Shown here piece after piece: positions 59,161-64,000 of a DNA stretch of 64,000 nt. The translations under genes were made by a program, and so were the position numbers. The notes under the pieces were generated by a model. It searched no databases and had not been told where the DNA came from. It worked only from the letters and a program-made list of their open reading frames with translations. Position 1 is the stretch's first letter. Each line of letters begins with the position of its first letter. This DNA comes from Streptomyces cyaneochromogenes (lineage in GTDB: Bacteria; Actinomycetota; Actinomycetes; Streptomycetales; Streptomycetaceae), in NCBI RefSeq assembly GCF_003963535.1, contig NZ_CP034539.1, positions 10,230,001 to 10,294,000 on the forward strand. The letters are read 5' to 3'.

Positions 59161-59530
59161 GTGACGAACGACGCGGACACCCTCGCGACAGCACTCTATG
59201 CAACGACCGACGACATGCTGAAGGAGCATCCCGACCTGGCGCCGTGGCGCCCGCCGGTCGGCATTACGCCCCGCCTGAGCGATGCCGAATAGGTCACCCT
59301 CGCCACCTCTCCCCTACCTGCCCCAGCAGCCCGGCTACAACAAGCGGCTGTGCAAGGCCGCCGGTCTGATGTGAAGCATCAACCGGATCCTGGCTACGGC
59401 CACTCGGTGTGGAGCGACGACGTATGGGTCGTGGACTCCACCCCGGTGGAATGCGGCCGTTTCCGCGAGACGTGCCGGTTGAACGGGCTTGGGGGCCACC
59501 TGGGCCACGACGGCCGATCAAGCGGAGGCA
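59161..59530 (+). mobile_element. Remnant of an IS982-like/DDE transposase with internal deletion
   Basis: From GTG 59161 the frame reads VTNDADTLATALYATTDDML, KEHPDLAPWRPPVGITPRLS and DAE, then a stop. After missing sequence, PYLPQQPGYNKRLCKAAGLM follows in the same direction. A third piece is WSDDVWVVDSTPVECGR, which carries the first catalytic aspartate of actinobacterial IS982-type transposases. The rest has decayed. Confidence 0.68.
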
Positions 59531-59808
59531 TCGGTATGCCGCGATCGACAACAGGCCGGTTCCACGAGGCGTCCCGGTGTCGTGATCGACTCACGGCTGC
59601 CCTCCCGGTGGACGGCGCCGCAGGGCGGGTGCAGGGGGTGGCTCGAAGCAAGGTGCTTGGGTCGTGGCGAGCCGTACTGGCGCGAGATCAGCACGAGCCT
59701 CGATCCCGGTACGGCACTTCGTCCTGCACGCCCCGCAATTGGGGCGTGATGTCGACGCCGGTCCACGACGAGGCCGCATGGCCCGCACAGCGGGCCACCC
59801 GGCGGAGG
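59531..59808. other. Gene-free stretch
   Basis: About 280 bases between the transposase remnant and the GtrA-like gene with no recognisable coding sequence. Confidence 0.4.
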
Positions 59809-60333
59809 TCAGGCGGCATGGGACAGCACCACTGGGCCGGCGGGTACCACGGCGCGGGCCGTGGTCGCGTGCACGGGACGGACGGTGCGGACGGTGGCCG
59901 CGACCTGTGAGCGGCTCCGCGCGAAGACGACGAGGCGCAGCAGGGCGAACCGCGCGACACCGGCGAGTGCGGAGGCGGAGAGGTAGACGACCTGCTCGAG
60001 CATCACTCCAGGTGTCGCCACCAGCCGCTGCAGGACAAGCATCGCCGCGGAGGTCACCGCATACGCGGCCGCCGCGGAGCCGGCCGACTGCGCATGCTGG
60101 CGCCCGGTCGCGCGCCCGCCCGCGCCAAAGGTGAAGCGGGAATGCAGCTCGGTGGCGAGGAGCGTGGAAGCCGCGGTGATCAGAGCGTTGGCCAGGCCCC
60201 AGTAGATCCAGGATGCGAGGGCCGCCACCGCGAGGCTGGAGGCGATCCCCACTCCGCCGCCCAAGAGTGCGAAGCGGGCGAAGGCGGTGACGGTGCCGGG
60301 TGTCGCCCGCTGCTTACTCTGCTCTGTCTCCAT
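59809..60333 (-). CDS. GtrA-like small membrane protein
   Basis: A 174-residue protein with four membrane segments (ARFALLGGGVGIASSLAVAA, GLANALITAASTLLATELHS, and two more around residues 95-145). The pattern FxxxGxxxxxxxxxxxxxL...A...ATELHSRFTFG is that of the GtrA family, which helps move lipid-linked sugars across membranes for cell-envelope glycosylation. No glycosyltransferase is adjacent. ATG at 60333 is preferred over an upstream in-frame ATG because AAAGGCG precedes it. Confidence 0.78.
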   Translation of the reverse strand: METEQSKQRATPGTVTAFARFALLGGGVGIASSLAVAALASWIYWGLANALITAASTLLATELHSRFTFGAGGRATGRQHAQSAGSAAAAYAVTSAAMLVLQRLVATPGVMLEQVVYLSASALAGVARFALLRLVVFARSRSQVAATVRTVRPVHATTARAVVPAGPVVLSHAA

Positions 60334-60441
60334 AGACCGACGCCTTTGATCGCTCACTCTTGCGTGCCATGACCGTCTGATGGCCTTCATGGCCTTCACT
60401 AAAGCCATCCGGCAGGCGGTCCCTGATGCAGGAACTGACGG

Positions 60442-60903
60442 TTAGTCAGCCTGTTGCGGGGTGAGCCGCACGCGGATGCCCAGCGTCGCGTCCCCACCTC
60501 GGCGCAGTCGGCTGTTGAGGATCATGAGTCGGCCGATGATGCCGTACTTGCGGGCGATGAGTGAGCGGTAGCGGGCGCTGGTCGCCGCGTCGGTGATCTC
60601 GGCGGTGGCGGGGACAGGGTCGCCCGTGGGGTTGCCGCGCAGGTCGCAGGGGCCGACGAGGATGTCGCCACGGGCCCGGATCCGCTTGACCTTCCAGGAG
60701 TCGGCCTGGGTCTGCACACCGAGCGCGTCTCCGTCGCGTACCACCCACACCGGGGTGGCGACCGGGGTGCCGTTCTTGCGGTAGCTGGTGACCAGCATGT
60801 ACTTACCGGCGCTGAGTTGCTCCAGCAGCGCGTCGTCCATGATGCGTTGGTGCTCCTTGCGATGGCGTTCGAGATCGGTGGTCTCCGGGGTGGCGTACCG
60901 CAT
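60442..60903 (-). CDS. PPOX-class split-barrel flavin/F420-dependent protein
   Basis: A 153-residue split beta-barrel protein of the pyridoxamine-5'-phosphate-oxidase-like family. The core reads GKYMLVTSYRKNGTPVATPV, WVVRDGDALGVQTQADSWKV, KRIRARGDILVGPCDLRGNP. This is the F420-binding subgroup found widely in actinobacteria, though the cofactor is inferred. It starts 24 bases after the aldehyde dehydrogenase stop on the same strand, so the two are probably one transcript with the DHA2 exporter upstream. Confidence 0.82.
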   Translation of the reverse strand: MRYATPETTDLERHRKEHQRIMDDALLEQLSAGKYMLVTSYRKNGTPVATPVWVVRDGDALGVQTQADSWKVKRIRARGDILVGPCDLRGNPTGDPVPATAEITDAATSARYRSLIARKYGIIGRLMILNSRLRRGGDATLGIRVRLTPQQAD

Positions 60904-60927
60904 GGGGGTGCCTTCCTCCGGGATGGT

Positions 60928-62286
60928 TCAGCTCAGCGGGACGTCGAGGATGGCCTTGCGGTGGCTGAAGGTCTCGATGGAGTAGCGGCCGTGGTAGTTG
61001 CCCATGCCGCTCTCGCCGACGCCGCCGAAGGGGAGCGTCTGCACGGCGAGGTGGCGCATCGGCAGGCCGAAGTTGAGGCCGCCCGAGGACGTCTCGGTGG
61101 CGAGGCGGCGCTTGGTGGTGTCGTTCTCGGTGAAGGCGTACAGCGCGAGGGGCTTGTCGCGGTCGTTGATGAAGGCGATGGCCTCGTCCAGGTCCGCGAC
61201 GGGAAGGATCGGGAGGATGGGGCCGAAGATCTCCTCCTGCATCACGGGCTCGTCGGGGCGTACGTCGGCCAGCACGGTCGGCGCTATGTACCTGTCCGCG
61301 CGGTCGGTCTGCCCGCCGGTGACCGTGCGGCCGGAGCCCAGCAGCGCGGACAGCCGGTCGAAGTGCCGCTCGTTGATGATGCGTCCGTAGGCGTCGGAGG
61401 TCTGAGGGTTGTCGCCGAAGAGCGCCTTCGTCGCGACGACCAGGGCGGCCTGCAGTTCGGTCGCGGTGCCGGGGTCGGTCAGGACGTAGTCGGGGGCGAC
61501 GCAGGTCTGTCCGGCGTTGGCGAACTTCGTCTGCGCCAGGCGCTGGGCGACCGTGGCGATGTCGGCGTCCCGGTCCACGAACACCGGTGACTTGCCGCCC
61601 AGTTCGAGGACGACGGGGGTGAGGTTCTTCGCGGCGGCGGTCATCACGATGCGGCCGACCGTGCCGTTGCCGGTGTAGAAGATGTGGTCGAAGCGCTGCT
61701 CCAGCAGCACGGTGGTCTCCGGCGCGCCGCCCTCGACGACCGCGATCGCATCGGTGTCGAGATACGCGGGCAGCAGCTGGGCCAGCAGCGCCGAGGTACG
61801 GGCGGCGTATTCGGCGGGCTTGATGACGACCGCGTTCCCGGCTGCGAGCGCGCCCGCGACGGGCACGAGCAGCAGGTTGACCGGGTAGTTCCAGGCCGAG
61901 ATGACCAGGGCGACACCCAAGGGGTCGAGCTGGGTGCGGGCGGTGCTGCCGGGGAGTCCGGGCACCGTCACGGGGGCGGGCTGCGGGGCGGTCCACTCCT
62001 CCAGGTGCTCCAGGTAGTCGTCGATCTCGGCGATCGTGAGGCCGATCTCCATGGCGTCGGCCTCGGCGCGGTTCTTGCGCAGGTCGGCGTGGAGGGCGTC
62101 GGCTATCGCCGCGCGGTTGTCGGTGAGCAGGTCGCGCAGGCGGGTCAGCTGCTGCCGGCGCCAGGCCAGGGGCTTGGTGTGACCGGTACGGAAGGTGGCG
62201 CGCAGCCGGTTCACCAGCGCGGTGGCCTCGGTGGCGGTGAAGGCGTCGTCGTGGGTGAAGGCTGCCTTGGCGTCAGTCACAGTCAT
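60928..62286 (-). CDS. Class 3 aldehyde dehydrogenase
   Basis: A 452-residue aldehyde dehydrogenase of the ALDH3/fatty-aldehyde type. The short N-terminus (LRATFRTGHTKPLAWRRQQL) and ISAWNYPVNLLLVPVAGALA identify the class. Catalytic residues are the Glu in VLELGGKSPVFV and Cys262 in AGQTCVAPD. The C-terminal SHRKAILDVPL is the family's usual end. It would oxidise medium or long-chain or aromatic aldehydes. It lies between the DHA2 exporter (91 bases upstream) and the PPOX gene on the same strand. Confidence 0.9.
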   Translation of the reverse strand: MTVTDAKAAFTHDDAFTATEATALVNRLRATFRTGHTKPLAWRRQQLTRLRDLLTDNRAAIADALHADLRKNRAEADAMEIGLTIAEIDDYLEHLEEWTAPQPAPVTVPGLPGSTARTQLDPLGVALVISAWNYPVNLLLVPVAGALAAGNAVVIKPAEYAARTSALLAQLLPAYLDTDAIAVVEGGAPETTVLLEQRFDHIFYTGNGTVGRIVMTAAAKNLTPVVLELGGKSPVFVDRDADIATVAQRLAQTKFANAGQTCVAPDYVLTDPGTATELQAALVVATKALFGDNPQTSDAYGRIINERHFDRLSALLGSGRTVTGGQTDRADRYIAPTVLADVRPDEPVMQEEIFGPILPILPVADLDEAIAFINDRDKPLALYAFTENDTTKRRLATETSSGGLNFGLPMRHLAVQTLPFGGVGESGMGNYHGRYSIETFSHRKAILDVPLS

Positions 62287-62376
62287 GTCCTCTTCGGATC
62301 GGAGGGATAGCCGGACGGGAGAGATAGCCGGTCGGCACCCGGGGGAGAGAGTCGCAGCCGTGGCGATGGTGCTCGG

Positions 62377-63996
62377 TCAGGCGGAGACGGCCGTGCGGGC
62401 GGGCGTGGTCTCGCCCTCGCCCGACGAAGCGGGCGTGGACTCGCCGTCGTCCGAGGAAGCGGGCGTGCTCTCGCCGTCGTCCGACGGGGCAGGCGTCGCG
62501 GTGGCGGGTGAGGAGGACCTGCGGCGCATCGCCAGGCCGACCATGGCCACGCCGATGACCAGCACGAATGCCATTCCGGCGAGGGCGAAGCTCAGGGTGT
62601 ACTGGCTCTCGGCGGGCAGCGCGGGGACCCCGGTGGGGAGGTTGTCGAGCGTCTTGGAGGCGAGCAGCGAGGTGACGACCGCGCTGCCGATCGCGCTGCC
62701 GGTGGAGCGGGAGATGGAGTTGATGCCGTTGGCGATGCCGGTCTGGTGGTGGGGAACGCCGGCCACGATCAGGGCGGGCATCGCGGCGTAGCCGAAGCTG
62801 ATGGCGACGCCGACGACCATGCCGGCCAGGATCACCGACGCCGTGGTGTCGTGGGCGAGGGTCAGCCAGGCGAACCCGATGACGCCGAAGACGGCACCGA
62901 CCGCGAGGGTGAGACGCGCGCCGATGCGGCGCACCAGCACGCCTCCGAACTGGGCGGCCACCAGCGAGACGAGGGCGGAGGGCAGCAGGTAGACGACGGA
63001 GGCGCGCAGGACGGAGGCGCCGAAGCCGTAGCCGGCGATCTCGGAAGGCGTCTGGACGAGGTAGGAGACGCCGATGAACTGCGCGAACATGGCGAATCCG
63101 ACGAGCAGTCCGGCGATGTTGGTGAACAGCACCGGCCGGTGGACGAACATCTTCATGTCGACCAGGGGGTCGCGGACCCTGCGCTCGACGAAGACCCACA
63201 GGACCGTCGTGACGGCGGCGGCCGCGAACAGGGCGAGCGTGCGGGCCGAGGTCCAGCCCCAGGTGTGACCCTGCGAGATGGGCAGCAGGATCAGGACGAG
63301 CAGCAGGGCGAGACCGGTGGCGCCGAGCCAGTCGGTGCGCCCGCCCGTGCGGGTGCGCGGCGCGGGGACGGCGACCGCGACCGCGATCAGGGCGGCGACG
63401 GCGAGCGCGGCGGCCAGCCAGAAGACCAGGTGGTAGTCGGGGTCGGCACCCGTGGTCAGCAGGCCGGCGCTCACCAGGGCGAGGCCGCTGCCGAACCCGA
63501 GCGTCCCGCTGACCAGGGCCATGGCACCGGGCAGCCGCGCGGGTGCGACCTCCTGGCGCAGCACGGACAGCGCGAGCGGGAAGATCGCGGTGGCGGCGCC
63601 CTGCATCACACGGGCCACGATGAGCCACAGCATCGAACTCGTGGTCGCGGCGAGCACGGATCCAGCGACCATCACCACCAGCACGCCGAGCAGGGTCGGC
63701 TTCGTGCCGCGCTGGTCGCCGAGGCGGCCCAGCAGCGGCGTGAAGACGGCGGCGGACAGCAGCGTGGCGGTGGTGACCCAGCTGACCTGGGCGGTGGTGG
63801 CGCCGAGGTCGTTCTGGATGATGCCGAGGATCGGGATGACCAGGGTCTGCATCATCGACACGACCATGGCGGCGAGGCCCAGCACCAGGACGAGGCTGAG
63901 GCTGCCGGTGCGGCGCTCCGGAGCGGCGGCAGGGGAGGACTTCACGGTCTTCTTTCCGGTGGAGGTGGCCCGAAGGTGGGACGCATCGATGGTCAA
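62377..63996 (-). CDS. MFS multidrug exporter, DHA2 (EmrB/QacA) family; start uncertain
   Basis: A transporter of about 14 membrane segments. It begins with LVLVLGLAAMVVSMMQTLVI, then LLGRLGDQRGTKPTLLGVLV as motif A and GTLGFGSGLALVSAGLL as the antiporter motif C region. It exports drugs or metabolites in exchange for protons. The frame reaches TTG at 63996, four bases from the window edge, giving 539 residues; GTG at 63945 (VKSSPAAAPERRTG) is a shorter alternative, and a start beyond the window cannot be excluded. The C-terminal 35 residues are an acidic Ser/Pro/Glu tail built from a 30-base tandem repeat. Confidence 0.85.
   Translation of the reverse strand: MTIDASHLRATSTGKKTVKSSPAAAPERRTGSLSLVLVLGLAAMVVSMMQTLVIPILGIIQNDLGATTAQVSWVTTATLLSAAVFTPLLGRLGDQRGTKPTLLGVLVVMVAGSVLAATTSSMLWLIVARVMQGAATAIFPLALSVLRQEVAPARLPGAMALVSGTLGFGSGLALVSAGLLTTGADPDYHLVFWLAAALAVAALIAVAVAVPAPRTRTGGRTDWLGATGLALLLVLILLPISQGHTWGWTSARTLALFAAAAVTTVLWVFVERRVRDPLVDMKMFVHRPVLFTNIAGLLVGFAMFAQFIGVSYLVQTPSEIAGYGFGASVLRASVVYLLPSALVSLVAAQFGGVLVRRIGARLTLAVGAVFGVIGFAWLTLAHDTTASVILAGMVVGVAISFGYAAMPALIVAGVPHHQTGIANGINSISRSTGSAIGSAVVTSLLASKTLDNLPTGVPALPAESQYTLSFALAGMAFVLVIGVAMVGLAMRRRSSSPATATPAPSDDGESTPASSDDGESTPASSGEGETTPARTAVSA
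62399..62488. repeat. 30-base tandem repeat in the exporter's C-terminal tail
   Basis: Three imperfect 30-base units (62399-62428, 62429-62458, 62459-62488) differ at a few positions. Read from the minus strand they encode repeated DDGESTPASS-like decapeptides at the cytoplasmic C-terminus of the DHA2 transporter. Copy number may vary between strains. Confidence 0.75.
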
Positions 63997-64000
63997 GGCG

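Noticed and set aside
1..64000. CRISPR arrays, rRNA genes, biosynthetic megasynthases, phage structural genes
   Set aside because: I looked for regular direct repeats with spacers, rRNA-like sequence, and PKS/NRPS or capsid/tail motifs and saw none.

Overview
The window is high-GC (about 70%) actinobacterial chromosome, almost certainly Streptomyces or a close relative. Codons end mainly in G or C, GTG starts are frequent, GGAG-type ribosome sites are common, and the families present are typical of the genus: SpoIIE/PAS/GAF phosphatase, CYP102-type fused P450, DUF5937-type ArsR regulator, ROK regulators and secreted CBM13 enzymes. There is no rRNA, convincing tRNA, CRISPR array or intact mobile element. 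The mix of catabolic operons, one-regulator/one-enzyme pairs and many decayed genes looks like accessory (arm-like) chromosome.

Layout. 1-2.8 kb: the 5' end of an unknown gene, a class III aminotransferase and a divergent ROK regulator. 2.8-4.8 kb: a gene graveyard (oxidase tail, ABC ATPase tail, collapsed AsnC regulator). 4.9-8.3 kb: lipoprotein substrate-binding protein plus a fused two-permease protein with no ATPase gene beside it. 8.3-11.5 kb: expansin-like secreted protein and a GT4 glycosyltransferase. 11.5-28.9 kb: an L-fucose utilisation island with a broken GH95 fucosidase, an intact GH29 fucosidase, a sugar ABC transporter, fuconate dehydratase, lactonase, mutarotase, two dehydrogenases, KDPG-type aldolase, PfkB kinase, aldo/keto reductase, a GntR/FadR regulator, and a GH43-like secreted enzyme with an AbfB domain. 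29-32 kb: ferric-reductase-like flavoprotein, an isolated trpC and an MBL-fold hydrolase. 32-33.4 kb: two truncated genes head to head. 33.5-36.5 kb: SpoIIE-type phosphatase and a small hypothetical protein. 36.6-42 kb: TetR regulator, CYP102-like fused P450/reductase and an MFS exporter. 42.2-43.5 kb: MerR regulator and an imine-reductase-like enzyme. 43.6-48.2 kb: IS5- and Tn3-type remnants around an ArsR/MFS pair and a DinB-like protein. 48.3-53.1 kb: flavin monooxygenase, SDR, aldehyde dehydrogenase and a convergent AraC regulator. 53.2-56.4 kb: two-component system and a membrane acyltransferase-like protein. 56.4-60.4 kb: HxlR/aldo-keto reductase pair, ISL3 and IS982 remnants, a small deoxyribosyltransferase-like protein and a GtrA-like protein. 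60.4-64 kb: PPOX-type protein, class 3 aldehyde dehydrogenase and a DHA2 exporter at the edge.

How it works together. The fucose island forms a nearly continuous transcription unit from 15.7 to 27.4 kb, with most genes overlapping by 4-20 bases. Secreted fucosidase would release L-fucose, the ABC transporter would import it, the mutarotase would equilibrate anomers, and a dehydrogenase, lactonase and dehydratase would convert it to 2-keto-3-deoxy-L-fuconate. That product would be cleaved by the aldolase or oxidised by the SDR. The kinase is the odd member, because a 6-deoxy sugar acid has no 6-hydroxyl. Several other loci pair one regulator with one enzyme or exporter and have clear inverted repeats between them. 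All functions are inferred from reading the sequence; no database search was run.
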